A stretch of DNA of 64,000 nucleotides from an uncultured Alphaproteobacteria bacterium (lineage in GTDB: Bacteria > Pseudomonadota > Alphaproteobacteria > Rhodospirillales > Rhodospirillaceae), in the NCBI GenBank assembly GCA_900079695.1, contig LT599022.1, positions 2,007,245 to 2,071,244 on the forward strand, written 5' to 3'. The notes beneath the pieces were generated by a model. That model was given only the letters and a program-made list of their open reading frames with translations, did no database searches and was not told the DNA's origin. Each line of letters begins with the position of its first letter. The stretch's first letter is position 1. Below are positions 25,388-36,687 of the stretch, one piece after another. The translations under genes and the position numbers were made by a program.

Positions 25388-26065
25388 TCACTCGCCGGTG
25401 CGGAGGCGGTAGCCGACCCCCGGATCGTTGACCAGCAGCGCGGGCTGGGCGGGGTCGGCCTCGAGCTTCTGGCGCAACTGGTTGACGTAGACGCGCAGGT
25501 AGGCGGTATCGTCGACGTGCGCCGGGCCCCACACCTCCTTGAGGATCTGGCGATGGGTGAGCACGTGGTCGGGGTGGCGCGCGAACATCGCCAGCAGCTC
25601 CCATTCCTTTTTCGACAGGCGCACCTCGGCGCCGTCGCGGCGGACGACGCGGCGGGAGAGGTCGACCGTCACCGCTCCGGCCGTCACCACCTCGAGCGCG
25701 GGCGCGCGGGCGCGCAGGGCGGCGCGCACCCGCGCCATCAGCTCGGCGATGCCGAACGGCTTCACCACGTAGTCGGTGGCGCCGCGGTCGAGCGCCTCGA
25801 CCTTGTCGAACTCGTCGGCGCGCACCGACAGCACCAGGATCGGCACAGTCGAAAAACCGCGGATCTCCGAGATCACCTCCTGGCCGTCGCGATCGGGCAG
25901 CCCGAGGTCGAGGATCACGAGATCGGGCGGCGCGGCGCGCGCGGCGGCGATGCCTTCGTCGGCGGTTTCCGCCTCGCCCACCGCGTATCCGTTGGCGGCG
26001 AGCGAGATCCGCAGGAACCGGCGGATCTGCGGTTCGTCGTCGACGACCAGAACGCGCGCGCTCAT
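25388..26065 (-). CDS. kdpE: KdpE response regulator
   Basis: A 225-residue OmpR-type regulator. The receiver domain has the phosphoacceptor in PDLVILDLGLPDRDG (about Asp51) and the KPF motif in ATDYVVKPFG; the C-terminal winged helix contains RLSKKEWELLAMFARHPDHVLTH and VNQLRQKLE. It activates kdpFABC on potassium limitation. Its ATG overlaps the kdpD stop (ATGA), so the two are translationally coupled, and it is the last gene of the kdp operon. Confidence 0.95.
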   Translation of the reverse strand: MSARVLVVDDEPQIRRFLRISLAANGYAVGEAETADEGIAAARAAPPDLVILDLGLPDRDGQEVISEIRGFSTVPILVLSVRADEFDKVEALDRGATDYVVKPFGIAELMARVRAALRARAPALEVVTAGAVTVDLSRRVVRRDGAEVRLSKKEWELLAMFARHPDHVLTHRQILKEVWGPAHVDDTAYLRVYVNQLRQKLEADPAQPALLVNDPGVGYRLRTGE

Positions 26066-28578
26066 GCCGCCGCCTCCGGCAACGGCGGCGCGGCGGCGAG
26101 CGGCAGGCGGATCACGATCGCCGCGCCGACGCCGTTGATCCCCTCGTCGACGCGGATCGCGCCGCCGTGCGCCTCGACGATGCCGCGGCAGATCGCCAAC
26201 CCGAGCCCGGTACCGGAGCGGCTGTCGGTCCGGCCCACGCGGTAGAACATTTCGAACACCTTTTCACGATCCTCCGGCGGAATCCCCGGCCCCTGGTCGA
26301 CCACCTCGATCAAGACGTCGGCTCCCGACGGCTTCGCCCAGATCTTCACGACGGTGGCGGGCGGCGCATACTTGCAGGCGTTGTCGATGAGGTTGAAGAC
26401 GGCCTGTTCGATCAACACCGCGTCGACCCGCAGCAGCGGCACCTCCGGCGCGATCTCGATCTTGAGAACATGCCGCCGGGCGATCCGCCGCGCCCGATCG
26501 ACCGCCGCCCGAACGATGTCGGCGAGGTCGGCCCAGTCGGTCTTCGGTTCGAGCGCGCCCGCGCCGAGCCGGGTCATGTCGAGCAGGTTCTGGACGAAGC
26601 GGTTGAGACGCTCCGCCTCGTCCTGAATCGTCTGAGCGAGTTCGCGGCGGGCGACCGCGTCGAGGGCCCCGTCGTAACTGACGAGACTGGTGGCCGCGCC
26701 GAGGATCGACACCAGCGGCGTGCGCAGATCGTGGGACAGCGACGACAGCAGCGCCGCGCGCAGGCGCTCGCGCTCGGTGGCGACCTTCGCCGCCTCCATG
26801 TCGGTGACCAGGGTGGTGCGCTCGATCGCCACCGCCGCCTGATCGGCAAGGGTTTCGAGCAGGCGCAATTGCGCCGCCGAGGGCGCGTCGGCACGATCGG
26901 TCATCTGCACCCCGAGCACGCCGATCCGCCCGCGCCCGGTCGCGAGCGGCAGGAACAGCCAGTCGGCGGCGGGCAGCGTCTCCGAGCCGCGCCCGGCGAT
27001 CTTGCCCTGCGCCCACGCCCACTCGGCGGCGGCGGCGGACTTGTCGTCGAGGCGGTCCTCGGGCGGATACCCGGCGACGATCGCGAGCGCACCGCCCGCC
27101 TCCGGCGTCAGCACCAGCGATTTGCCGCCGATCGTCGCGGCGGCGAGGAACAGCACCACGGTGAGGATGTTCTGGGTGTCGGTGATGGCGAAGGAGTAGC
27201 GCGGCTCGGTGAACAGGAAGTTGAAGGCGAAGAAGCTCGCCAGCGACGCGGCGATCGCGGGCCGCAGCCCGGCACGCATCGCCGTCAGCAGCACCGCCAT
27301 CAGATAGCCCACCGAGATGTTGGCGATCGGCAGGCCCGCACGGTCGACCGCGAAGCCGAGCCCGGTGGCGGCGGCCGCGGCGGCGACGGCAAGGCCGAAC
27401 CCGGCCCAGCCGCCCGAACGCGGCGGCGCGGGGCGCGGCAGCGGCTTGTCCGGCCCGCCGCCCACCACCAGCACGTTGATCTGTCCGGCGGCGGCGATCA
27501 GGCGGTCGGTGACCGGCTTGCCGAGCCCCCAGCGCCCCGGCCGCGCGCGACCGACGACGATCTGGGTGACGTTGCGCTCCCGCGCGAAACCGAGAACCGC
27601 CGCCACCACGTCGTCGCCTTCGAGATTGGCGGTTTCGCCGCCCAGCCGCGCGGCCAGGCGCATCGCCGCGTCGATCCGGTCCTTTTCCGCTTCCGAGAGG
27701 GCGTAGGATTTGGGCGTCTCCACCGTCGCCGCGATCAGCGCCGCGCCGCGCCGCTCGGCGGCGCGCTTTGCCACCCGCACCAGCCGCAACGCGTCGGCGC
27801 GCTCGTCGATGCACACCAGCACCCGCTCGCGCGCGGGCCACGGCCCGGCGATCGCGTGGGCGCGCATGAAGTCCACCATCTGCCGGTCGACCCGTTCGGC
27901 GGCATGGCGCAACGCCATCTCGCGCAGCGCGGTGAGGGTGCCGGGCGAAAAGAAGTGGTGAACGGCGCGGCGGGCCTGCTCGGGCAGGTAGACCTTGCCC
28001 TCGTTGAGGCGCTTGATCAGCTCGTCGGGCGGCAGGTCGATCAGCTCGATCTCGGCGGCGGCGGCGATCATCGCGTCGGGCACGGTTTCGCGCACCCGCA
28101 CCCCGGAAATCTGCTCGACCACGTCGTTGAGACTTTCGACGTGCTGGATGTTCACCGTGGTGGCGACGTCGATCCCCGCCGCCAGCAACTCCTCGACGTC
28201 CTGCCAGCGCTTGAGGTGGCGCGAGCCCGGCACGTTGGAGTGGGCGAGTTCGTCCACCAGCGCGAGTCCCGGCTTGCGCGCCAGCAGGGCGTCGAGATCG
28301 AGCTCCTCGAACGTGCGCTCGCGATAGGGCACGCGCAGCCGCGGCAGCACCGTCAGCCCGTCGAGCAGCGCCTCGGTCTCGCGGCGGCCGTGGGTCTCGA
28401 CCAGACCCACCACCACGTCCACCCCCTCGCGCCGGCGTTCGCGCGCCGCCTCCAGCATCGCGAAGGTCTTGCCGACCCCGGGCGCCGCGCCGAGGAAGAT
28501 CTTGAGACGCCCCCGCCCTTCCTGCGCGGCCTCGGCGAGCAGGGCATCGGGCGACGGACGGGGGTCGGCTTCGTGCAT
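26062..28578 (-). CDS. kdpD: KdpD osmosensitive potassium sensor kinase
   Basis: An 838-residue KdpD, slightly shorter than the E. coli protein. Order: N-terminal KdpD domain with Walker-A-like GAAPGVGKTFAMLEAA and DELAHSNVPGSRH (about residues 20-230), a universal-stress-like domain (about 245-365), a compact four-helix membrane block (about 390-490), a GAF-like segment, then HisKA with SLSHDLRTPLVSILG and HATPase with DNACKYAPPA and DQGPGIPPEDREKVFEMFYR. It senses low potassium or high salt and phosphorylates KdpE. It lies 9 bp downstream of kdpC. Confidence 0.95.
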   Translation of the reverse strand: MHEADPRPSPDALLAEAAQEGRGRLKIFLGAAPGVGKTFAMLEAARERRREGVDVVVGLVETHGRRETEALLDGLTVLPRLRVPYRERTFEELDLDALLARKPGLALVDELAHSNVPGSRHLKRWQDVEELLAAGIDVATTVNIQHVESLNDVVEQISGVRVRETVPDAMIAAAAEIELIDLPPDELIKRLNEGKVYLPEQARRAVHHFFSPGTLTALREMALRHAAERVDRQMVDFMRAHAIAGPWPARERVLVCIDERADALRLVRVAKRAAERRGAALIAATVETPKSYALSEAEKDRIDAAMRLAARLGGETANLEGDDVVAAVLGFARERNVTQIVVGRARPGRWGLGKPVTDRLIAAAGQINVLVVGGGPDKPLPRPAPPRSGGWAGFGLAVAAAAAATGLGFAVDRAGLPIANISVGYLMAVLLTAMRAGLRPAIAASLASFFAFNFLFTEPRYSFAITDTQNILTVVLFLAAATIGGKSLVLTPEAGGALAIVAGYPPEDRLDDKSAAAAEWAWAQGKIAGRGSETLPAADWLFLPLATGRGRIGVLGVQMTDRADAPSAAQLRLLETLADQAAVAIERTTLVTDMEAAKVATERERLRAALLSSLSHDLRTPLVSILGAATSLVSYDGALDAVARRELAQTIQDEAERLNRFVQNLLDMTRLGAGALEPKTDWADLADIVRAAVDRARRIARRHVLKIEIAPEVPLLRVDAVLIEQAVFNLIDNACKYAPPATVVKIWAKPSGADVLIEVVDQGPGIPPEDREKVFEMFYRVGRTDSRSGTGLGLAICRGIVEAHGGAIRVDEGINGVGAAIVIRLPLAAAPPLPEAAA

Positions 28579-28587
28579 TCCGCGATC

Positions 28588-29160
28588 TCACCGCATCGGC
28601 CGTCGCGCGTCCAGCGCCAGATTGAATTCCAGCACGTTGACGCGCGGTTCGCCGAGCACGCCGAAATCGCGGCCCCGGGTGAATTCGGCGACCATCGCCC
28701 GCACCTCGGCCTCCGGCGCGCCGCGTGCGGCGGCGATGCGGCGAGCCTGATAGAGCGCCGCGGCGGGCGAAACGTCGGGATCGAGACCGGACGCCGAAGC
28801 GGTGACGAGATCGACCGGAACCGGTCCGGCTTCGCCGGGGTTCTCGGCGCGCACCGCCGCGACGCGATCCGCCACCTGCGCGGCGAGCGCGCGGCTCGAC
28901 GGCGCGAGATTCGAACCGCCGGAATTGGCCGCGTCGTAACCGTTGGCCGAGGGGCGGCCGTGCAGATATTCGGGCCGGGCGAAGCTCTGCCCGATCAGCG
29001 CCGAACCGACCACCCGGCCGTCCTGTTCGATCAGGCTGCCGTGAGCCCGGTGCGGGAAGACGAGCCCGGCGACGCCGGTGACGGCGAGCGGATAGCCGAG
29101 ACCGGTGACGAGGGTGAACAGCGCGATCAGAACCAGCGCCGGACGAAGAAACGCGCGCAT
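28588..29160 (-). CDS. kdpC: KdpC, potassium-transporting ATPase subunit C
   Basis: A 190-residue single-pass membrane protein with an N-terminal helix (LVLIALFTLVTGLGYPLAVTG). The conserved periplasmic motifs are GSALIGQSFARPEYLHGRPS, AANSGGSNLAPSS and SGLDPDVSP. It is an essential accessory subunit of the KdpFABC pump, here encoded 17 bp downstream of kdpB. The C-terminal VNVLEFNLALD is typical of the family. Confidence 0.95.
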   Translation of the reverse strand: MRAFLRPALVLIALFTLVTGLGYPLAVTGVAGLVFPHRAHGSLIEQDGRVVGSALIGQSFARPEYLHGRPSANGYDAANSGGSNLAPSSRALAAQVADRVAAVRAENPGEAGPVPVDLVTASASGLDPDVSPAAALYQARRIAAARGAPEAEVRAMVAEFTRGRDFGVLGEPRVNVLEFNLALDARRPMR

Positions 29161-29177
29161 CTGGGAAACTCCCTTTC

Positions 29178-31205
<2,028 letters not shown>

Positions 31206-31218
31206 CGGAACGAACTCC

Positions 31219-32928
31219 TCAATACAGGACCGCGGCGGCGAGCGCGAACTGCTCGGCCAGCGGCCCTAGGGCGAGAACCGGGAAAAAGGTGAGTCCGCCC
31301 ACCACCAGCACCACCGCCGCCAGAAGGCCGACGAACAGCCCGCCGGACGTGGGGAAGGTTCCGGCCGAGTCGGGCACGCGCGGCTTCGCCGCCGCCGCCC
31401 CCGCAAGCGCCAGCACCGGTACGATCGCCGCATAGCGGCCGAGCCCCATGGCGAGACCGAGCAGGGTGTCGTGCAGCGTCGTATCGGCGCCGAATCCCGC
31501 GAACGCCGAACCGTTGTTGCCGGTGGCCGACGCGTAGGCGTACAGCAGTTCGGAAAGGCCGTGCGGCCCGGGATCCTGGATCGCCCCCGCGCCGAACGCC
31601 ATGCCGAGCGCGCCGAAGCCGAGAACCCCCACCGGCAGCACCAGAATCGCCAGCACCGCAAGCTTGATCTCCCGCGCTTCGATCTTCTTGCCGAGGTATT
31701 CCGGGGTGCGCCCCACCATCAGCCCGGCGACGAACACCGCGACCACGGCGAACATCAGCATGCCGCACAGCCCGGCGCCGACCCCGCCGACCACCACCTC
31801 GCCCAGAAGGATGTTGACCAGCGGCACCATCCCGGCGAGCGGCATCAGGCTGTCGTGCATCGCCACCACCGCGCCGCAACTGGCGGCGGTGGTGACGGCG
31901 GCGAACAGCGCCGAGGCGGCGATGCCGAACCGAACCTCCTTGCCCTCCATGTTGCCGCCCGGCTGCCAGGGCGAGGCCGCCTGATCGACGCCGAGACCCG
32001 CGAACGCCGGGTTGGCCGCCGCATCCGCAGCCCACAGCGCGAACACGCCCGCGACGAACAGCAGCGCCATCGCGCCGAGAATCGCCCAGCCTTGGCGGAC
32101 GTCGCCGACCATTCGCCCGAAGGCGTTGGTAAGCCCCGCGCCGATCGCGAAGATCGCGAGCATGTGGATCAGGTTGACCAGCGCCGAGGGGGTCTCGAAC
32201 GGGTGCGCGGCGTTGGCGTTGAAGAAGCCGCCGCCGTTGGTGCCGAGGTGCTTGATGAACATCTGGCTCGCCACCGGCCCCTGGGCGATGGTCTGGCGCG
32301 CGCCTTCGAGAGTGGTCGCGACGGTGTAGGAATCGAAGTTCTGCGGCACCCCGAGCCACACCAGCAGCAGGGCTCCGGCGAAGCAGGCGGGCAGCAGCAG
32401 GTAGAGGGTGACGCGGGTGACGTCGACGACGAAATGCCCGACGGTCTTCGCCGAGCGCCGCGAAAAGCCGCGGATCAAGGCCGCGGCGACGGCGATGCCG
32501 GTGGCGGCGGAAGCGAAGTTCTGCACCGTCATGCCGGTCATCTGCACGAAGTAGCCGAGCGCGGTCTCGCCGCCGTAGGCCTGCCAGTTGGTGTTGGTGA
32601 CGAAGCTCACGGAGGTGTTGAAGGCGAGCCGGGGCGAAGCCGCCGCCATCCCCTCCGGGTTGAGCGGCAGCCACGTCTGCAGCCGCAGAAGGCCGTAGAG
32701 CTGCAGCGCGCCCGCGAGATTGAAGGCGAGCAGCGACAGCGCGTAGGCGCTCCAGTGCTGCTCGCGCTCGGGCGACACGCCGCACAGGCGGTAGACCGGC
32801 CGCTCGACCCGGGCGAGCCATTGGGCGCGGCCGTCGAAGATCCGCGCGAGATAGCCGCCGACGACCGGCGTCAGCGCCGCGATCAGCGCGAGGTAGACGA
32901 GAATTTGCAGGATGCCCGTGGCGTCCAT
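31219..32928 (-). CDS. kdpA: KdpA, potassium-binding translocating subunit
   Basis: A 569-residue, ten-helix channel-like subunit with four selectivity-filter repeats, seen for example in [31 protein letters not shown] and [17 protein letters not shown]. It forms the selectivity filter through which potassium reaches the tunnel to KdpB. It is preceded by kdpF with a 10-bp gap, giving the standard order F-A-B-C-D-E. Confidence 0.96.
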   Translation of the reverse strand: MDATGILQILVYLALIAALTPVVGGYLARIFDGRAQWLARVERPVYRLCGVSPEREQHWSAYALSLLAFNLAGALQLYGLLRLQTWLPLNPEGMAAASPRLAFNTSVSFVTNTNWQAYGGETALGYFVQMTGMTVQNFASAATGIAVAAALIRGFSRRSAKTVGHFVVDVTRVTLYLLLPACFAGALLLVWLGVPQNFDSYTVATTLEGARQTIAQGPVASQMFIKHLGTNGGGFFNANAAHPFETPSALVNLIHMLAIFAIGAGLTNAFGRMVGDVRQGWAILGAMALLFVAGVFALWAADAAANPAFAGLGVDQAASPWQPGGNMEGKEVRFGIAASALFAAVTTAASCGAVVAMHDSLMPLAGMVPLVNILLGEVVVGGVGAGLCGMLMFAVVAVFVAGLMVGRTPEYLGKKIEAREIKLAVLAILVLPVGVLGFGALGMAFGAGAIQDPGPHGLSELLYAYASATGNNGSAFAGFGADTTLHDTLLGLAMGLGRYAAIVPVLALAGAAAAKPRVPDSAGTFPTSGGLFVGLLAAVVLVVGGLTFFPVLALGPLAEQFALAAAVLY

Positions 32929-32938
32929 GGGAAAACTC

Positions 32939-33028
32939 CTAGAACCGCTCGGGATGGAACAGAACGTAGACGAGGAAGCCGAGCAGCGCGATCGCCACCG
33001 CTCCGCCGAGGATCATGTCGAACGCCAT
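32939..33028 (-). CDS. kdpF: KdpF small membrane subunit
   Basis: A 29-residue one-helix peptide beginning [16 protein letters not shown] and ending FHPERF. The final PERF is characteristic of KdpF, which stabilises the KdpABC complex. It lies directly upstream of kdpA in the correct frame and strand. Position, length and the ending make the call secure despite its size. Confidence 0.88.
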   Translation of the reverse strand: MAFDMILGGAVAIALLGFLVYVLFHPERF

Positions 33029-33035
33029 CGCCGCC

Positions 33036-33119
33036 TCACATCCGCGCGCAGGCGCGCACGAGCAGCGCACCGCAGGCGAAGATCGCGACGATCAGGCCGA
33101 TGAACAGGATGTCGAGCAC
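33036..33119 (-). CDS. Small one-helix membrane protein upstream of kdpF
   Basis: A 27-residue frame from GTG 33119, with GGGAGG a few bases ahead, encodes one hydrophobic helix (ILFIGLIVAIFACGALLV) followed by RACARM. It lies 7 bp before kdpF and would be the first gene of the operon. Short hydrophobic frames of this kind occur before kdpF in other bacteria, but I know of no assigned function. It may be a second Kdp-associated peptide. Confidence 0.6.
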   Translation of the reverse strand: MLDILFIGLIVAIFACGALLVRACARM

Positions 33120-33204
33120 CGTATCCTCCCGTGCCGGGGAAACCGATACGGCAAAGATCGGCGCGAAGGCCGTTAAGCTTCCATGCGGAAGTCGCGCCCG
33201 CGCG

Positions 33205-33221
33205 TTTACGCGGCCTTTACA
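33205..33221. promoter_or_regulatory. Candidate KdpE box upstream of the kdp operon
   Basis: TTTACG-CGGCC-TTTACA resembles the KdpE operator TTTATA-N5-TTTACA of E. coli. It lies about 86 bp upstream of the first frame of the kdp operon, in an AT-richer patch of an otherwise GC-rich intergenic region, and reads on the strand opposite the operon. The match is by eye only. Confidence 0.4.
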
Positions 33222-33370
33222 TCGCACGCTGGCGTGCGGGGCGGCGGAGGCGGATTCAGCATCGCGTGACGAAATCTCAGTTTCGCGGGCGCCGTTCCCG
33301 TGCCACCTCTTGGTTTCGACCCTCGCCGACGGATGCCCCGGCGATCTTCACGGCACGGAGGTTTCGCGCA

Positions 33371-33790
33371 GTGCTGACCCACCTCTCCCGCAGCGATCTC
33401 GCCCGCCATGTCGAGACCTGGATCGAAGCCTGGAATCGTCACGACGTCGATGCGGTGATCGCGCCGTTTTCCGAGCATGCCGTGTTCGTCAGCCCGCGGG
33501 CGGCCTCCGTGACGGGCGATGCGGTGGTGCGGGGCCGCCGGGCGCTCCGGACATATTGGACGAAGGCGCTCGCCGCCGTGCCCGACTTACGGTTCCGGCT
33601 CGAATCCGTCGTCTGCGACGAGATCGCGCAGACCGTTCTCGTCCACTACGTGTCGCGGGCGGGAGGCCGAACGGTGCGCGCCGCCGAACTGATGCGGTTC
33701 GACGGCGGCCATCAGGTCTACGGCGAGGCGTTCTATGGCGCCGAGGTTGCGGACGCGGCGTCGGCCGGCTCGCGCGCCGCAAACGCATGA
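33371..33790 (+). CDS. SnoaL-like (NTF2-fold) protein
   Basis: A 139-residue protein from GTG 33371, preceded by GGAGG about ten bases upstream. ETWIEAWNRHDVDAVIAPFSEHAVFVSP near the N-terminus is the usual opening of SnoaL/NTF2-fold proteins, whose cone-shaped pocket serves as a small-molecule binding or isomerase site. No function can be assigned. The genes that follow on the same strand (cupin, DsbA-like, GNAT) suggest a small detoxification or housekeeping operon. Confidence 0.7.
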   Translation: MLTHLSRSDLARHVETWIEAWNRHDVDAVIAPFSEHAVFVSPRAASVTGDAVVRGRRALRTYWTKALAAVPDLRFRLESVVCDEIAQTVLVHYVSRAGGRTVRAAELMRFDGGHQVYGEAFYGAEVADAASAGSRAANA

Positions 33791-33857
33791 GCCGGACGAC
33801 GCGTCCGGAGCGGCTCCGGCGGTCCCGGAGCGACGACGACAACACGGAGCGAGACCG

Positions 33858-34352
33858 ATGCGACCGATCGTCAAACTTCACGAGCTTTCTCTCCAACCGC
33901 AATCGCATGGCGAAACCTTCGCGGCGGGCGTGGCGGCGGTGGCGGCGCCGCTCGGCGCCACGCACCTGGGCGCCCGCTACGTGGAGCTTCCGCCCGGCAA
34001 GAAGGCGTGGCCATTCCACTGCCACCATGCCAACGACGAACTGTTCGTGATCCTCGGCGGCCGTGGCGTGCTCCGTCACGGCGAACGGACGCATCCGGTC
34101 GAACCCGGCGACGTGGTGGTGTGCCCCGCCGGAGGCGCGGAATCCGCCCATCAACTGATCGCCGCGGCCGACGAGGGATTGCGGTATCTCGCGGTCAGCA
34201 GCATGCACGAACCCGACGTTCTCGAATATCCCGACAGCGGCAAGATGACCGTCTTCGCCGGTTCGCCCCCCGGGGGCGACAAGGCGGCCCGCCGGGTCGA
34301 GATCACCGTCCGCGCGGACAGCCGGGTCGAGTACTGGGAGGGCGAATCGTGA
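33858..34352 (+). CDS. Cupin-domain protein
   Basis: A 164-residue single-domain cupin. The metal-binding motifs are recognisable: PFHCHHANDELFVILGG (cupin motif 1, with His residues and Glu) and GDVVVCPAGG...HQL (motif 2). It resembles the small stand-alone cupins often paired with other short enzymes. The start at 33858 has GGAG upstream. The next gene begins on its stop (GTGA), so the two are co-translated. The substrate is unknown. Confidence 0.8.
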   Translation: MRPIVKLHELSLQPQSHGETFAAGVAAVAAPLGATHLGARYVELPPGKKAWPFHCHHANDELFVILGGRGVLRHGERTHPVEPGDVVVCPAGGAESAHQLIAAADEGLRYLAVSSMHEPDVLEYPDSGKMTVFAGSPPGGDKAARRVEITVRADSRVEYWEGES

Positions 34353-34990
34353 CCGACCGGGACGCACAGGCGATCGACGGCTCCGGTTCCGCCGGAGACA
34401 TCGATTTCTGGTTCGACTTCGCCTCGGCCTACGCCTATTTCGCGGCTCTGGAGATCGACGATCTCGGCAGGCGCGTCCGCAGACGCATCAACTGGCACCC
34501 GTTCGCGCTGGGCGCGGCGTTCAAGGCCACCGGATCGCGGGGACTCTCCTCGACCCCGCTGAAGCGCGACTACGCCCGCACGGACTGGCATCGCATCGCG
34601 CGGCTGCGCGGCGTGCCGTTTCGCCTGCCGGACCATCACCCCTCGGTGGCGCTCGCCGCGACCCGCGTCTTCTATCTCGTCGCGGCGCGCGATCCGGAGC
34701 GTGCGCCGGCGTTCGCGCGGGAGATCTTTTCCGCCTACTACACCCGGGGCATCGACAGCGGAAATCTCGACCACGTGCTGGCGGTCGCGGCGTCGCTCGG
34801 TCTGCCGGCGGACGAATTCGCCGCGGAGGCGACGACCCCCGCGATCAAGGACCGGGTCAAGCGGGTGTCCGAACGGGCGCTCGAACTCGGCATCTTCGGC
34901 TCGCCGTACTTCGTCGTCGACGGCGAGCCGTTCTGGGGGTGGGACCGCATGCCGATGATGGAACGATGGATCGAGACCGGCGGATGGTGA
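34349..34990 (+). CDS. DsbA-family / 2-hydroxychromene-2-carboxylate isomerase-like oxidoreductase
   Basis: A 213-residue thioredoxin-fold protein from GTG 34349, which overlaps the cupin stop. IDFWFDFASAYAYFAALEID at about residue 18 replaces the CxxC active site by a serine-type site, as in kappa-class glutathione transferases and HCCA isomerases. The C-terminal GIFGSPYFVVDGEPFWGWDRM is the conserved cis-proline/ending block of this family. Glutathione-dependent isomerisation or conjugation of an aromatic or electrophilic compound is the family expectation. The GNAT gene overlaps its 3' end. Confidence 0.82.
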   Translation: MTDRDAQAIDGSGSAGDIDFWFDFASAYAYFAALEIDDLGRRVRRRINWHPFALGAAFKATGSRGLSSTPLKRDYARTDWHRIARLRGVPFRLPDHHPSVALAATRVFYLVAARDPERAPAFAREIFSAYYTRGIDSGNLDHVLAVAASLGLPADEFAAEATTPAIKDRVKRVSERALELGIFGSPYFVVDGEPFWGWDRMPMMERWIETGGW

Positions 34991-35460
34991 ACGCGGCGGG
35001 CAGCGCGCACGTCCGCCGCCTCGCGCGCGACGATGCGGCGGCTTTGGCGGGTCTCCTCGCGGCATACGGCGCCGAGATGCGCCATGCCCCGCGCGGCGGC
35101 GACGACGATTTTCGGCGGGCGGCAGCGCTTCTCGACGATCGCGTCGCGGAAACCTTCGGCGCGTTCATGGGGGACCGGCTGATCGGCTTCGCGGTCGTGT
35201 TCGATCTGCCGGAAGCGATTTCGGGGCGCCGGGCCGGACAACTCGACGATCTTTACGTCGCACCGGAGGCGCGCGGCCGCCGCATCGCGGGGCGGCTGAT
35301 CGCCGCCGCGGCCGAAACCGGCAGACGGCGCGACTGGGTGCATCTGCGCTGGCTGGTGCCCGAAGACAACGCCGCCGCGCGCAAGGCCTACGAGGTCCTC
35401 GCCGAGACCGCACCCTGGAAAAGCTACGTGCTGTGGCTGCGCGGCGGGGATCGGTGGTGA
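34984..35460 (+). CDS. GNAT-family N-acetyltransferase
   Basis: A 158-residue acetyltransferase. The beta4-alpha3 acetyl-CoA-binding signature is GQLDDLYVAPEARGRRIAGRL (about residues 85-105), followed by LRWLVPEDNAAARKAYEVLA, the usual C-terminal strand-helix. It overlaps the DsbA-like gene by 7 bp, completing a four-gene plus-strand run. The acceptor cannot be predicted; an amine or protein N-terminus is possible. Confidence 0.85.
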   Translation: MVNAAGSAHVRRLARDDAAALAGLLAAYGAEMRHAPRGGDDDFRRAAALLDDRVAETFGAFMGDRLIGFAVVFDLPEAISGRRAGQLDDLYVAPEARGRRIAGRLIAAAAETGRRRDWVHLRWLVPEDNAAARKAYEVLAETAPWKSYVLWLRGGDRW

Positions 35461-35470
35461 ACCGACGGGG

Positions 35471-36385
35471 TCAACGGCCGGTCGCGGGCGGCGTCTCCGC
35501 CGCGGCCAGCATCCACGCTCGGAGGTTCCGGATGCGGCGGTCGCGCGCGCGTGCGGACGGATAGCAAAGGTAGTACCCGGCCTCGGCCGGAATCCGATGG
35601 TCGAACAGCGGACGGAGCCGCCCCGCGGCGATATCCCATCCCGCGATCTCGAGACCGGCGAACGTCAGCCCGGCGCCGTCGATCGCCGCCTTCAGCCCGA
35701 GACCGGCGGAATCGACGATGGTGATCGCCGCGGGGGCGACCGGTCCGCCCGGCAGGGTTTCGTTCCACCGCCGGAAATCGTCGCGGCGGTGATGGGACAG
35801 GAACAGGTTCGTGCGCGCGATCGCCGCGCGCATCTCCGCCTCGTCTCCCGCGGGCCAGTCGGCGGCATGCCCCAGCAGTGCGACGGTTTCGTCGAACAGG
35901 CGGTCGGCGACGACCCCGGGCCAGACGCCGCGGCCGTGGCGAACCGCGGCATCGGCAACTCCGGCGCCGAGATCGACCGCCGTCTGCGAGGTCGAGATCA
36001 GCAGTTCGAAACCGGCCCGCGAAAACGGATAGGAGGTCAGGCGCGGCGACAGCCAATGGACCGCGAAGGTCGGCAGCATCGACAGCCGCAGCGGACCGAG
36101 AGTGCGGTCGGCCTTGAGGTTTCCGACGGCCTCCACGATGCGGCGGAATCCCGCCGTCAGTTCCGGCGACAGCCGCCGCCCCGCCTCGGTCAGCTCCAGG
36201 CGCGGCCCGACGCGCCGCATCAGCTCGACGCCCAGCAGGTCTTCCAGAATCCGGAGCTGATGACTGACGGCGGACGGCGTCACGCCGATTTCTCCGGCCG
36301 CATCCTTGATCGACAGATGTCGCGCGGCGGCCTCGAAGGCGCGCAACGCATTCAACGGCACGCAGAGACGCGGCGCTTCGGTCAC
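35471..36385 (-). CDS. LysR-family transcriptional regulator (GcvA-like)
   Basis: A 304-residue regulator from GTG 36385 (GGAGGG upstream). The N-terminal helix-turn-helix is LNALRAFEAAARHLSIKDAAGEIGVTPSAVSHQLRIL in the GcvA/AmpR subgroup, followed by a substrate-binding effector domain with LSMLPTFAVHWLSPRL. The 3' end meets the GNAT gene 10 bp away. It is divergent from the MocR gene, but the 300-bp gap makes a direct link uncertain. The target genes may lie on either side. Confidence 0.82.
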   Translation of the reverse strand: MTEAPRLCVPLNALRAFEAAARHLSIKDAAGEIGVTPSAVSHQLRILEDLLGVELMRRVGPRLELTEAGRRLSPELTAGFRRIVEAVGNLKADRTLGPLRLSMLPTFAVHWLSPRLTSYPFSRAGFELLISTSQTAVDLGAGVADAAVRHGRGVWPGVVADRLFDETVALLGHAADWPAGDEAEMRAAIARTNLFLSHHRRDDFRRWNETLPGGPVAPAAITIVDSAGLGLKAAIDGAGLTFAGLEIAGWDIAAGRLRPLFDHRIPAEAGYYLCYPSARARDRRIRNLRAWMLAAAETPPATGR

Positions 36386-36687
36386 GGCGCCCTCCGCGAA
36401 ATCGTCGGCACGGAGGCGCGCACCGCGGTCCGGAGCGGCGGAGCGAGCCCCCGGGATCTGCGAAGATTGCTTGCCCGCCGCAAGCCGGACCACCGGAAAA
36501 ACGGTTCCCGCGGCGCGGCGTCACGGGAGCGCGATTGCCATCTCTCGGCCATGAAACCCTTGAGGTTGGGGCGGTCCTGCCCGCCGATAGTAACGGACGC
36601 CGCAGGCCCGCCGAAGGGGAAAAGTTTCGCGGTCCGCTTCCGGCGCGGCGGCGACGATGCCCGTGGACATCGTTCCGGTTCCCCCCG
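36386..36687. other. Divergent intergenic region between LysR and MocR genes
   Basis: About 300 bp with no convincing gene; open frames here are extensions of the flanking genes. It must hold promoters for both regulators. I see no clear palindrome or consensus promoter. Confidence 0.4.

Noticed and set aside
33224-33237. Palindrome GCACGC-TG-GCGTGC upstream of the kdp operon as a terminator or operator
   Set aside because: Only a 6-bp stem with no T-run, in very GC-rich DNA; too weak to call beside the better KdpE-like box.
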